Shown in pieces: positions 46,075 to 58,310 of a DNA stretch of 64,000 nucleotides (positions within the stretch are counted from its first letter, which is position 1; each line of letters starts with the position of its first letter). A program made the position numbers and the translations under genes. Source of the stretch: Saururus chinensis (lineage: Eukaryota; Streptophyta; Magnoliopsida; Piperales; Saururaceae); the NCBI GenBank assembly GCA_035235625.1, contig CP141146.1, positions 29,320,501 to 29,384,500 on the forward strand, given 5' to 3'. Under the pieces are notes generated by a model. The model was not told the origin of the DNA. It did no database searches and was given only the letters and a program-made list of their open reading frames with translations.

Positions 46075-47584
46075 ACATAAAGATAAATGATGAATTGTGT
46101 GAACGTGCACTACATGAGAGTACAACAGCACATGTGAGGCATAGTATTTGCTGAAGAATGTGATTGAGAAAATCAAAGAGGATAGAAGATTTATTCCAAA
46201 GAAGGAGATGAAAGATATACTTTAATTAAAGAGCACAAAGAGGAAAAGATCGAACTAGTGATGGTAAACAACCAAGGAGTGGTTGATTTAGAATTCAAGA
46301 GTTGTGTGAAGAACTAGCCGTTTGAAGAAAAATGAGTCTTTCATCTTTATAATCGGTAACTTTGTAATCTCAAGTTTACATAGTGTCACACCCCTAATTT
46401 TCACATATAATTTTTTCGTGAAATACAAATTTTTTCTCTTCCTTTTTAAAAGAAGACAAAACAAACGTATGTATTTCCTTCTTGTCAATTGCAGTGGTAA
46501 AACATACAAAATAAATAATTGAAATAGAGAATTAGTGGTATGAGTATCATCAACTTTCACAATCATTAGATGCAATAATAATAACTTTACTAAGAATCTA
46601 TGTAGCTATTACATTAAAATATTCACAGGATCCACAAGTTCATCATTGTCTGATAATAATATCTAAACCAATGAAAGAAAAATAACACTCATGTGCTTAG
46701 TCAAACCTAGCTAAAGAATCTCCATAAATGCATATTAAAACTTCACTATAGCTACGACCTTCACATTACCTTCAAGTCATGACCCAAACACGTTCACCAC
46801 AATAAATGCTAAGTATACAAGAATACTCAGTGGAATAACAATCTTAAAAAAACATAAAGATTCGATCAACATACCATGGAATTCTCATAAGAAAAACCAG
46901 TCGATTCATAACAATTGAAAGAGTACATGCTTTTCATATAAATCATTTCATTCATAAGCAAGACCCATCCCAAAGGTTCTCTAGACACTATGACCTCATC
47001 TAGGAGCTCTATTCTACTAGATATGCCATCACATTACAACATCAGTTCTCTAAAGTCTGTCTATCCCCATCAAAGTCATGAAGTAAAGGCTCACTAGGTT
47101 TCATAGACCCTAGTACCGAGATTTTGACTTCCCATGATCATCGAAACCTCCTGTATTGCGCTGCATAGGACCAATTATCTTTTAATGCTCTAGTCTATTC
47201 GAACATGACTCCCAAGCCAAGGAAGCTATTCTACATAACTCTGTTCCTTAGAGAGCCGAAAGACCTTAGTTCTATTTCATAGTAAGCCCTTTTTGTCTGT
47301 GGCTAACTACTTACCTTTGGAGCAAAGGTACCAAAGGTTCCTACGACCTTGAATGTCATATGCATAGTCTTTTGGGTATTCATTCATCACAATCAAGAGT
47401 CACATATACATGCATTGGGGTTTACTAACTCCTAAGCAATACATGCATAATTGATCTTTCATTCACATCACATATTACATCAAAAGCCATGCAATATCAA
47501 TTATAATTACTATAGCATACATAGCTATAGTCACACTGAAATCTACAAATCACATGTTACATTAGCAGCCTTGCTAACATGTTG

Positions 47585-48010
47585 ATTACCCCACCAATGA
47601 TCATCGGTGGCTTTATTGACATGTCCAACCTTGCCAACAGTGACTATGAGGTTCCATCGGTAACCTCATAGACGGGTCCATTTCCTCACCGATAACAATC
47701 AATGAGTTCATTGACACGTCAAACCTTATTGATAGATTATATCGATGACCTTACAAATGAGTCAGCACCCTCACTGATGACCATAGTTAAGTTCACCGAC
47801 ATGTTAAACCTTACCGACAGTAATGCCAGGCACTATCGATGACTTCACAAGTGGGTCGTCACCCTCACCGATGACCATCAGTGAGTTCATTGATATATTG
47901 ATTCTTACCAACAGAGATATTAGCCTCTATTGGTAACTTTACAAATGGGTCAATACCCTCATCGATAACCATTGGTGAGTTCATCGACACATTGAACCCT
48001 ACCGATAGTG
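47585..48010. repeat. Four imperfect tandem units of about 108 bp
   Basis: Units share ACCTTACAAATGGGTC, CCCTCACCGATGACCAT, GTGAGTTCATTGACA and AACCTTACCGACAG motifs and are quite diverged. The array belongs to the 46384 LTR. Related CACCGATGC / CATCGATGG text appears at 56980-57030 and 58195-58260, in other copies of the family. Confidence 0.65.
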
Positions 48011-48016
48011 GAATAG

Positions 48017-51000
48017 TATAATGTCCAAGAAATTTCAACTCATTTTTTTAAAAATTCACAATTTTTTTAAATATAACTGCTATAAATCGGGAAATATGAC
48101 GAAATATGAAACATGTAAAACCAATTTTATAATTTAAAGCATCACAAATCAATTTTTAATCATATAAAAATTTTCAAATCAAATATCATATGGCCAAACC
48201 AAACATTCTCAAGCACTACTTGAAAACAAACATATGAAATAAATTGTCATGATCATGGGCTTTAAATAGAAATCCATTTCAGGCATCCCTGAGTACAAGT
48301 CTCATAAACATTCCAAAATCTTAGTTCATCAAACATACACCCCTTAACATCAAATGCCACTACAAATCCACATCAAAACCCACAAATAATTGATTCAACA
48401 CAATTCACCGTATATCGTGCATAAGCCTTGCATACTCCTCATTCCTCACACATACATATGTATGCCAAATGTACATTCCACATACCCGAGATTTATCACA
48501 TAACTTGTCAGCATATCCATTAGTCATCATACTAATATATGCATATATCCAAATACGTACATCAAACTTATAACTTACACATTTTTCATAAGTATAAGTA
48601 AACATACAAGATTTCATAATTTTCCCCTCTTACATCATATAGACATATTATTATTTAGCATCCAAAATATCAAAGCTCAATAATCCTAGCATGCTTCTAC
48701 ACATTCAAAGCATACTGTAATGAAATTATGAGTTCAAAGTCCCTACCAACAGCTAAGGGATTTTAAATCCTTATGATAATGAAGGTTAAAAAAATATACT
48801 CACCTAGAAGACCCTTAGGTACTTCTTCTATGTCATTAGCTGACCAAATGGGAAGTAGTCAAACTAATTTTCATCACTAGCGAACTTCATCAATCAAAGC
48901 ATAAGTGGCCATAACCACTCTCTATTCATTCGGAGTCTGCTAAACCTCAACAAGGTACTTTGTAATCTCAGTTCAACACTAACAACCTATAGTTCTCTTA
49001 ACAACCATTGAAGGTGCTAGCCAACCTTTTTGAACTCAAAATATTTATTAGCAACCTATGGCTCTCCTCAGCTAATAAACGTGCAATCCAACCACCCAAA
49101 TCTCTAGGCGGCTAATGCACTTCGGCTCAACCTTGCCCAAAGGTAGAAAGAAATGGAATCAGGGAAAAAGTCTTTACCCAGAATTCCTCAGAATCAAACT
49201 CAAACTTGCTCTAATATGCCACGATTCTAGACTTACGACTATTATGGACTTGTAGTCAAATTGCCTAAGCTCTAATTCCAACTGTAATGTTTGAGAATCT
49301 TCAACACATTTTCTTAAAAATTCATGGAAATGTTTTGTAATATAACGATTGTAAATCGGAAAAAATGATGAAATACGAAACCTGTGAAAATAATTTTCTA
49401 ATTTCAAACATGATACCATCATTTTTCCCATATATATTTTTTCCAAATCAATCATTGTACGACCAAACCAAACATTCTCGGGCACTACTCGAAAACAAAC
49501 ATATGAAATAAATCACCATGATCATAGACTAAATACAAATCTATCCCATGCATCCCTGAGTGTAAATCCTATTAATAGTCTAAAATCTAATCCAATGCAC
49601 AAGTCCAGAAGGTGCAAACTACTTAATTTTCATCTCACACAATATATAAAATCGTGACAAAAATAATGAAAACTCATAATGAGTTAGAAGTATATCTGAG
49701 TCAATAGAAATTGAACCACCCACACAAATAAGCGTGCATCTCCAGGAGCTCTCCAATAAAAACTTGTAAAAGCCTCCAGAACATTAGGGCTAGAAAGATA
49801 GGGAAAATGAGTATTTTCAAACTTAGTAGAAAATACTTAAGGTAGTTCTAATAAGTGAACTCCATAAGTCCATACATAGATATGTTCATGTAACTTAAAC
49901 ATGAAGCATAAAAGCATAATATACATATGAGTCGCATAATATAATAATCATACACAAATATATATCATCTTACTATTCTTACACTTATAGCCTTACTCAT
50001 ACTATTCTTACACTTACAACCTTACTCGTATCATTCTTACAATTACAGTCTTACTTAGAACAGTCTTATAGTCATTCTTGTATTATCTTACCCAAATTCT
50101 TACACTTACAGTCTTGCCCAGAAACATACACTTACAGTCTTACTCTGAAACTTACACTTACAGTTTTGCTATGAAAGTATTACTTAGAAACTTACAATTT
50201 ATTCAAAAACTTACAAACTTATTCATACTATCAACAACTGAAGCTCATTACCATTAATAAGCTCTAGAGTCGAAGTGGAAAGGAATGCCACTGGGGCATC
50301 ACCTTAACCTCTAGGGGGTAACTAGACGCCATGGACTTTTCCAAAGGCAAGCCACACCTATGCTCATGGGGCACAAGATCAAACATGTAAGAGTAAATCA
50401 ATGATACTACTTACTTGAGTTTGCAAATACCACACTCTAGGGGCCATACAGTGCCAACTAAGGGCGAAAATCATACGATGCCACTTTTGGGCAGGAATCT
50501 TATAGTGCCACTCTTGGGCAGAATCATACAGTGCCGAAAAATGCCAGAAACATACAAAACCCTCAATAGAGCATCAAACATCTAGGCTTCATACAACAAC
50601 AAGACAAAAAAAACATATCACTCTCAATAGAGAATCAAACGTTTGGGCTTAAATACAACACACAAACAACATCGCGTAGGATAAACACCATGACACGACG
50701 TGATAAATGCTTAGCCGTCTAATTATTGGCTAGGTCAAACACAGAACTTAATCAGTCAAACCCTTTAGGTCTCAAACTCACAATGATAGCATATTAGCTT
50801 TGCTTATAATTTAAGTTTGAATTAAGTAATTTATGCGGGTACAATTATGCCATAAATTTCCTTTGCTTATAGTCTTAAACTGACCTATTTGAAGTTGAGC
50901 CCATTCCGAAACCCTAATTCATTAGGGCAACATACTTCATTTAACCAATCCATCTCATAACCATAACCCACCATACAACAAATTCTTACGTATTCTTACA

Positions 51001-51400
51001 TACTCCGCCATCCACCTTATGGCCAAAACATCTTATTTAGAAGTCATTAAACTAAGCCTCTCATATCTCATTCTAGTTATGAACCTCTTACTGACATCTT
51101 GATTCTCAAATATATATATTATGCTTGTACAATTGTGTTGTGCGCTCTTACTATTTAACAATCCCCATAAGGCACCAAACCTTAAGTTTGCTTACTTGTT
51201 GAACCCATTCCAATCCTCGCCCGATGAACTTACATCCTTTGTCTTCTGTCAGACGGTTACAAATCCACATCTAAATCCATAGAGAACCCTCTATCACCTC
51301 TTACTATCCATCGCACGGACATCTGCCCCACACACATACACATAGCCATCACACAGGTATAGAGCCATCATAGAAACACATAATTTGACATGTAGCTTAC
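48017..51400 (-). mobile_element. Pair of LTR copies of the TGTAACGCCC family with a short interior
   Basis: Two starts of the same LTR lie at 48017 (TATAATGTCC) and 49287 (TGTAATGTTTGAG), each followed by the TATAAATCGG block. The first copy is short, reaching about 48780, and the second runs to about 51400. The complement left of 49287 reads TTGGAATTAGAGC, close to the tRNA-Met priming site, so 49287 is the end of a 5' LTR and the element reads on the minus strand. The interior at 48780-49286 has no coding domain. It is the same family as 18307-22950. It is broken and clearly old. Confidence 0.6.
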
Positions 51401-54400
51401 CATCATACTTGCTTCTTGCATCGTAATTTTTTCATTCTTTGTCATTCTTTTTCATCTATTTTTTTTAAATTTTTTTATATCAAGTGGATGGGTGCTTTAC
51501 ATTAGCTTTTCCATCATCTTTACGAGGACATTGAAGTACATTGCATGAAATTTTCTTTTCTTTGAATTTTAAATAGAAACCTAGCCAAATATCTACTTAT
51601 TTGATCACCTAGACTCTACTAAAATCTAAATGCCTAAGTCAACTTATGTTTAAGAATTCTCTCTTTATATTCATTCTTAAAAGTGACTTGATTCTCAACA
51701 TGATGTGTGCAAATTTTTTTTAAAAAAATTAGAGAATTCCAACATCAAGGAAAATAAAATTCAATTGATATTCACTCTCCTTAGTGTATCGTTGTCTTAG
51801 TTAAGGTATATTTGACCACTAATCATGTTACTTTCCAGCTTAAAAGAATATTAATTTCAAAATATCTCAAGAGCTGAACTTCATAAAAAAAATTGCTAAC
51901 TGCAAAAGCTACACTAATTTTTTTGTGTTTTTTGTTCCATTTTTTGTTTATTTTTTTATCCAACACAAATGAATAAGAAGACATGAAAACAAAGCAAAAA
52001 TGAGATAAAAACTAAAACATGTGTGTCCAGAAGATTGAATGAATTAAATCATGGACAAAAACAAAATCTCTTACTTAAAGATATATGACTCCTTAGCCTT
52101 GCCTAGCCAACCAATCCTAAGGCAACGTAAGGTGGACTTCCTTGCTTTACCCACTTTCTGCACCCACACTCTCTTCATCTTCTTCTAATACACTTGGTGG
52201 GGTAGCTTAGGGGTAGAGGAGATACTGTGCTTCTTCTTCTCATTCTTCTTTAACATAAATTTGAAAGGGTAGTTCTTAGGACATTCTCTTCTAAATGGGT
52301 ATCACTATGGAAAATAGATTATACACCCACAATGCTAGAACATATCCTTCCTTCTTTCACTCTAGACCTAGGTGGGTTGGGCACTATCTTAGGCTCTTTC
52401 ACACTTTCTTTTGCCTTCACAAAGATAATAGGTTTTGCTACAAACAATTTCTAAAACATAAACCTATTTTGTTTGTTTGACCTATGCTAGTTTACAACAC
52501 CAAGGATTTTGATAAGCACGGATTAGCCATGGTTGCCAGGCATGGCTTTGGGTACAAAGGACCTCTTTTGCAGTAAAATCGCGATTGCCCTTTATTGGAT
52601 TACTCACAACTTGTTGGGTCTTTAGACCTATAACTGATAATTGTCTTTTGTGCACTGACTGAATCATTTTCCTTCTATTCTCTAATTCATTGGTTCGGGA
52701 TCGCGGTTTAAGATAGCCTCTGTATTATTTTCTCACCCATCTCAACCTCCTGTTTTGAAGTGATGATGCTTAGATGATTCTTTTGTATATATTGTTTACT
52801 GTAAAAACTTAGACCAACATTAACCTTTCCAGGTGGGGAATCTTCTTCCTACTTTTCAACCTATATAATTTCTCTTTAGAGGACATGAGTTCTCTATTGA
52901 GAGCACAAGATTTTCTTTCTCACTTTCTAGGTCTTGCTTAAGGTCATTCACTTCTCTTTCTAGTTTGTTATTCAACTCTACTAACCTATTAGTCTCTTAA
53001 GAAGATACAACTAGCTCATTGTTTTCTTCTTCAACTCTCTCTCAAGATTTTTGGTTCTCTTAGTCAAAACTAAAAGTTGTTGGCGGAATTCTTTAAACTC
53101 ATAGTTGCACAATTCTTCTTCTTTAGAAGAGCTCTCATCAAAGTAAGTTGCTTGAAGCACATTTCTCTTTTTTCTTATAATAAATCTCTTTTTAATTTTT
53201 GGGCTTCTCATCAGAAGAATTATAAGAATTTAAGTAAGGAAAATTAGCAGCAAATTGACCTAACTTACCAAATTCAGTGCACTTCGAATTCTTCTTATCA
53301 TGTTTTGTTGGTCTCTCATCTATGTTTTCCCCTTGTTTCTTTACAAAATTTTTTCTCTCATTCCCAAATCTAAAGTTATGGGTTTTCATGAATTTCTTGA
53401 AGTTCTTAGCTAGTAAAAGCATTAGTTCTTCATATTTATCTAAGGTGTTTAATACTTTATTTTTCCTGGAAGTTCTTCTAGATACTTTTAGGACATTTTG
53501 TTTTCCCTTGACCTTGTTAATCATCTATCTTTTATTCTCATAAGACTCTTCTTGCATCTCCAAAGTTCTAAGGTTCCCAACCAACTCTATGTCTAGGGTG
53601 TCAATTTTATTTAATTCATTAATAGCAGCCACCTTAATTTTAAAGTTTGAGGATAAGGACCTTAAAAGTTTTCTCACAACATGATATTTAAGAATAGGTT
53701 CTCCTAGTTGATCACACATGTTGACTATGTTTGAAATTTTAGCATCATATTTAAAAATTGTTTCTTCTTCGCTCATTATTATGTTTTCAAACTTTAGAGT
53801 CAACATTTCAAGCCTAGATATCTTCACTACTTTAGTTCATTCATTATGTTTAACCAATTTTTTTCAAGCTACTTTGGCAGACACACAATTAGAGAACAAC
53901 CTATATTGTAATTTTCCTATAGCATTGAATAAAGCTCTAAGGCCTTTACTATTTTGATTAGCAAGTCTAGTCTCATTCTCATCCCAATCAATTTCATCTT
54001 TTAGAATTGAGTTTCCATCGTCATCTTATGTCATTGGAGGACCCCAACCTTTAACAACCGCTTTCCGGGCATTCCTATCAAGCACTTGTATATATGCTCT
54101 CATCCTATTCTTCCAATATGAGAAATTTTGTACATCAAACAAAGAAGGTTTATTCATAGGATTTCCCAAGTTCTCATATTCATTCATTGAATTGTTAAAC
54201 TAGCCATTGAATTCTATTAACAAAAATCAACCCAAGAACCAAAAATTTAGCACTTAAATCTAGCTACTTTGCGCAAAATTTTTTAATAAGCAGAATTGAT
54301 TAAAACCTAAGTATTCACTCAATCTCACTCTCGAATTATCAATCAATCAACAATAAATCAATCCACACATAAACACAATAATTTATGTGGAAAAACCCAG

Positions 54401-55350
54401 CTAGGGTAAAAAACCACGGCAGTTCCAAAGGAACCAAATCAATGCACTACAACTCAGACTTTTGCATGGACACAAGCAAACCGCCAACTTATTAGACTCT
54501 AACACAAACTCCTCTTATTTAGATCATTGTTGCTGACCCTCAAGTATTTTCCAAGAAATTGAAACTTTCTCCTCCTTGCCTTGTCTCTGTCTAGTTCTAA
54601 TCTTCAACAACCTCCTCTTGTTGACTTGAATTTGGCATCGTGGAAATCTTCAATCTTCCATTGAAGACATGCTACAACTCTTCTTTGAATGGTCTATGTA
54701 TCAGCTCCTTTAATTGTGGATTGTCTTCTTCAATTCACCATAGATCTTTAATACAAAGCACATGTGTAAACCATCTTTTCTCTTTTCTCCTCTAGTTTTT
54801 CATCTCTCCAATTTAGTGATTTCATAACCCTTATATTGCTCAATAAGTCAATTTAGAACTTGTAGTTGAATAAGGATTGAAATAGAAATAAGAAGGTCTT
54901 AATTTAGGTAAATTATTCTTGAAATGATCCATCATTTAAACAGTGATCAATTGACAACTCTTGGCTTCATTTTGCACATAGCTGAATCAACACACGAACT
55001 ATTGTTTTGTCCTTCACATTTTGCAGCGATCGATCGTTCTTTCTATTTTTGATAATTTTGCCATTTTAACCTAAATCCTTCTGAAACCTCTAGAATCACT
55101 TCTCAACCTTTTCCAAGTAATTTATGCAAGCAAATGTGATCTGAAGAAGCTTCAAAACTCTTCATATTCTCCAGTCTTCACCTTGATCAATAAGAATACG
55201 TCTGCTCCTATTTTTTAAGTCTGTCAATTCCAAATCTAACTTGACCACAACAACCTCAAATTAGACTCTAATACTCATTATATACATATGGTTTCTTGAC
55301 ATAATTTTGATAAAGAAATAAACTATACATATGATACATATGTTCTTGCA
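51400..55350 (-). mobile_element. SIRE-like copia fragment: LTR and gag region, minus strand
   Basis: The right edge is the complement of TGCAAGAACATATG at 55350, matching the copia LTR start at 36221 and 42075. The LTR and leader run left to about 54230. From 54230 to 52890 the minus strand carries gag features: a W-K-RM start region, a UBN2-type stretch with KISNIVNMCDQLG (53525-53827), a zinc-knuckle-like CTEFGKLGQFAANFPY (53192-53524) and a lysine-rich coiled-coil part (53011-53211). DNA at 51400-52880 may be the start of pol but shows no clear domain. It is a broken fossil with several breaks. Confidence 0.6.
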
Positions 55351-55359
55351 AGCCAATGA

Positions 55360-56965
55360 AAGATTATAAGACAGAGGAATTTTATGGCATAATTGTATCC
55401 ACATAAATTACTCAATTCAAACTTAAATTATAACCAAAGCTAATATGCTAGTATTGTGAGTTTGAGACGTGAGGGTTTCAACGGATTAAGTTTTGTGTTT
55501 GAGCTAGCTGATAATGAGTTAGTGAGCATTTTTCATGTCTTGCCAATGTGTTATCTTGGAGGAAATTGTCTATGTGTTGTATTTAAGCCAAAATGTTTGA
55601 TGCTCTATTGGAAGCAATATATGTTTTTGATTTTGTCTTTGTGTTGTATTAAGCCCATATGTTTAATACTTTATTGAGAGTGCTGTATATTTTTTACCAT
55701 AGTTAGCACTGTATGATTCTGCCCAATAATAACATTATAAGATTCCGGCCCAAAAGTGGCACTTTATGATTTTTGCCCTAGGTTGGCACAATATGGCCCC
55801 TAGAGTGTAGGCATTTAAACAGTCAGGTAAGTAGTATCATAGATCAACTCTTACTTGTTTGTTCCTGTGTCCCATGAGCAAATATGTAACTTGCCTTAAA
55901 AAAAGTCTATGACATCTAGTTACTCCCCAGAGGTTAAGGTGATGCTCTAGTGGTATTCATTTCCATTCCGATGTTAGATATTATTAACAATAATGAGGTT
56001 CAATTGTTGATAGTATGAGTACGAACAAATGAGTAAGTTTGTATGTTTTTTAGTAAGTTGTAAGGTTCCGAGTAAAACTATAAGAGTAAGTTTAAAAGAA
56101 AAACTATAAGTTCTTGAGCAAGACTATAAGTGTATATTTTTGGGCAAGATTGTAAGTGTAAGAATTTGGGTAAGAAGGTATGAATAAGACTATAAGAATG
56201 TTCTAAGTAAGATTGCAAGTGTAAGAGTAGTACGAGTAAGGCTGTAAGTGTGAGAATAGTAAGATGGTATGTATTTTGGTATGATTGTTATATTATGTGA
56301 CTCTAATAATAGTACGAGTAAGGCTATAAGTGTGAGAATAGTAAGATGGTATGTATTTTTGTATGATTGTTATATTATGTGACTCTAATGTGTTTGTATG
56401 GACTTACAGAGTTCACTGATTAGAACTCCCCCACTAAGTATTTTCTACTAAGTATGAAAATGCTCATTTCCCTATCTTTTTAGCCCTGATGCTCGAGAGG
56501 CTTTTGCAAGTTTTTTATCGGATTGCTCTTGGAGATGGATACTTATTTCAGTGGGTGGATCGATTTCCATTGAATACTCCTGGCTCATTATGAGTCTTTA
56601 TTATTTTTTCATGATTTGATGTATTGGGTAAGATGAAAATTAAGATGTTTATACCTTTTGGACTTGTGCATTGGATTAGATTTTGCACTATTTATGGGAT
56701 TTCTACTGAGGAATGCCTGAGATAGATTTGTATTTAAGTCCATGATCATGGTGATTTATTTCATACATTTGTTTTCAAGTAGAGTTTGGTTTGGTCGTAC
56801 AATGATTGATTTGGAAAAAAATTATATGGAAAAAATATGGTATGATGTTCATAAAACTATTTTCATAGGTTTCATATTTAGTTATTTTCCCCATTTATAG
56901 TTGTTATATTACAAAACATTTCATGAATTTTTAAGAAAATATGTTAAAAATTCTCGGGCGCTATA
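55360..56965 (+). mobile_element. LTR copy of the TGTAACGCCC family in inverted orientation
   Basis: This stretch is the reverse complement of about 49287-50870, ending ...TTCTCGGGCGCTATA at 56965. With 48017 it makes the two outer ends of the composite inverted to each other. The flanks AATAG (48012-48016) and AAAAG (56966-56970) match at four of five bases, so both ends may belong to one insertion event. No coding signal is present. Confidence 0.6.
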
Positions 56966-57748
56966 AAAAGCACTATTTTGCCATTCTCACCGACGCCTCA
57001 TCGACGCATCTTCACATTGTCGATGACTAAAAACACATGGCTGCTATGCACACATGCATGAAAACTGTTCATCTTCTTCCTTTTGTTGGTGCAATCACCA
57101 ACGTGTTGTTAACTCCACTCATAATTAGAATCATGAGCAAATGCTCTCATTCATTCCCGAAAAGTATATTTTTGTATAAACTCCTTGAAAATCTTCATCC
57201 AAAGAAGAAATCATCAACCCAAACCATAATTTTACTCCCAGTACAGTAAAAACCATGGATTTGCCACAAAGACTACAAAACTCAAGGATTTCACTCCAAT
57301 TAACAATATGTCAAACAAAAATCATGAAGAACGAGAAGAAAATAAAGAACTACACTATTCTGGTAAAATCTTAAGTGTAGAAAGTGATCCGAACTTGAAA
57401 CGCAAGTGTCACTAAAACTTCCGGCATTCACTTCACCCTCGGTCATCTACCGCTCTCTTCTCCGGCTACAAGTCTGCTTCTTGAACTTGTTTTGAAGTGT
57501 CAAAACCATTTCTACGCTTAAATACTATCATAACTACCCATAAAATTTGAAATTGGTTAACCGCCTCATATTTTGGATTAATTACTTGCATGAAGTTACC
57601 AACGACAACTTCATCAACACTCGGTGAGTTTGCTGACAAAAAAAATTTGAATTCCACTAGCAAGTTTATCATACATGTCGATGGTTACTGATTATCTGAA
57701 ATATAAAATAAATTATAATATTTTCTTCAGAAAATATAGGGTGTTACA

Positions 57749-58310
57749 CATAGTGCAAGTTGATCTAGACAAAGTGTCTCATGGTTTTTTCGTAGTTGGG
57801 TTTCTATGTAAAACAAATTCTTTTATGTTGCTTTTTTATTTGATTATGAAATTCTTGTTAGAACATATTGGAATTAGGCACGCTAAATTGAACAAAAATT
57901 GTGTTTATTTTGTTTAAAAAGGGGAAGATAAATCTTGTAACTTAATTGTGAGTTAGAGGCACTTTATTTTTCTCGATTTGTATATGCTTCACATTTAGTT
58001 CACAAACCAATAGAAAGCTCTTTGCTCTTCTTTGGACTCTATTTGATTGCCTAAATCCTCCAATATTCTATTATTCTTTCCCTTTATAAAGAGTGTAACC
58101 ACCTACAAGGGTCATAATCGCGTAACCACCCACGATTCACTTATAACCACATCTTATGATTTCACCAATACATTACTGACACGTTAGTGAGTTGTCAATA
58201 GTTAACTAAGTTTTCACCTATGCATTCACCGATGCATCGATGGCTTATCGATGGTTAAGATAATTTCTTTTTCCAAATATTTTTTCTTGGAAAAATATGG
58301 AGTGTCATAA
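57749..58310 (+). other. End of the copia 3' LTR, then another LTR-family fragment
   Basis: 57749 to about 57930 matches the 5' LTR at 37830-38010 (TTGATCTAGACAAAGTGTC against the TTGATTTAGACATAGTGTC form). From about 57936 to 58310 the sequence ends in TATGGAGTGTCATA after CACCGATGCATCGATGG text, resembling the right end of the 46384 family. Boundaries are approximate and no gene is present. Confidence 0.4.

Larger units (their letters stand above)
46384..57748. mobile_element. LTR-family insertion TGTCACACCC...GGGTGTTACA, itself split by later insertions
   Basis: The outer ends are TGTCACACCCCTAAT (46384) and ATATAGGGTGTTACA (57748), and CATAG flanks both (46379-46383 and 57749-57753). The sequence outside them joins the two parts of the copia 3' LTR, which proves a single insertion site. 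Its own DNA is 46384-48016 and 56966-57748, about 2.4 kb, best read as one solo LTR. The remaining 8.9 kb is the later composite 48017-56965. A 3'-end relative lies just left of 58311. No coding domain is present. Confidence 0.75.
36221..57930 (+). mobile_element. SIRE/Maximus-like Ty1/copia retrotransposon, inflated by nested insertions
   Basis: The 5' LTR begins at 36221 (TGTAAGAATATATG) and runs to about 38010. The 3' LTR begins at 42075 (TGTAAGAACATAAG) after a purine tract (42062-42074). The last recognisable part of the 3' LTR is 57749 to about 57930, matching 37830-38010. A shared GTGATCAAAACAATGT block and a shared leader near 37440 and 42640 confirm the pair. In the interior, 40150-40450 carries a copia RNase H stretch with SRTKYIDCRHHF. 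It is heavily broken and old, with at least five later insertions. The right edge is approximate. Confidence 0.7.

Noticed and set aside
53277-53543. 88-codon plus-strand hydrophobic frame
   Set aside because: Shadow of the minus-strand copia gag fossil at the same place.
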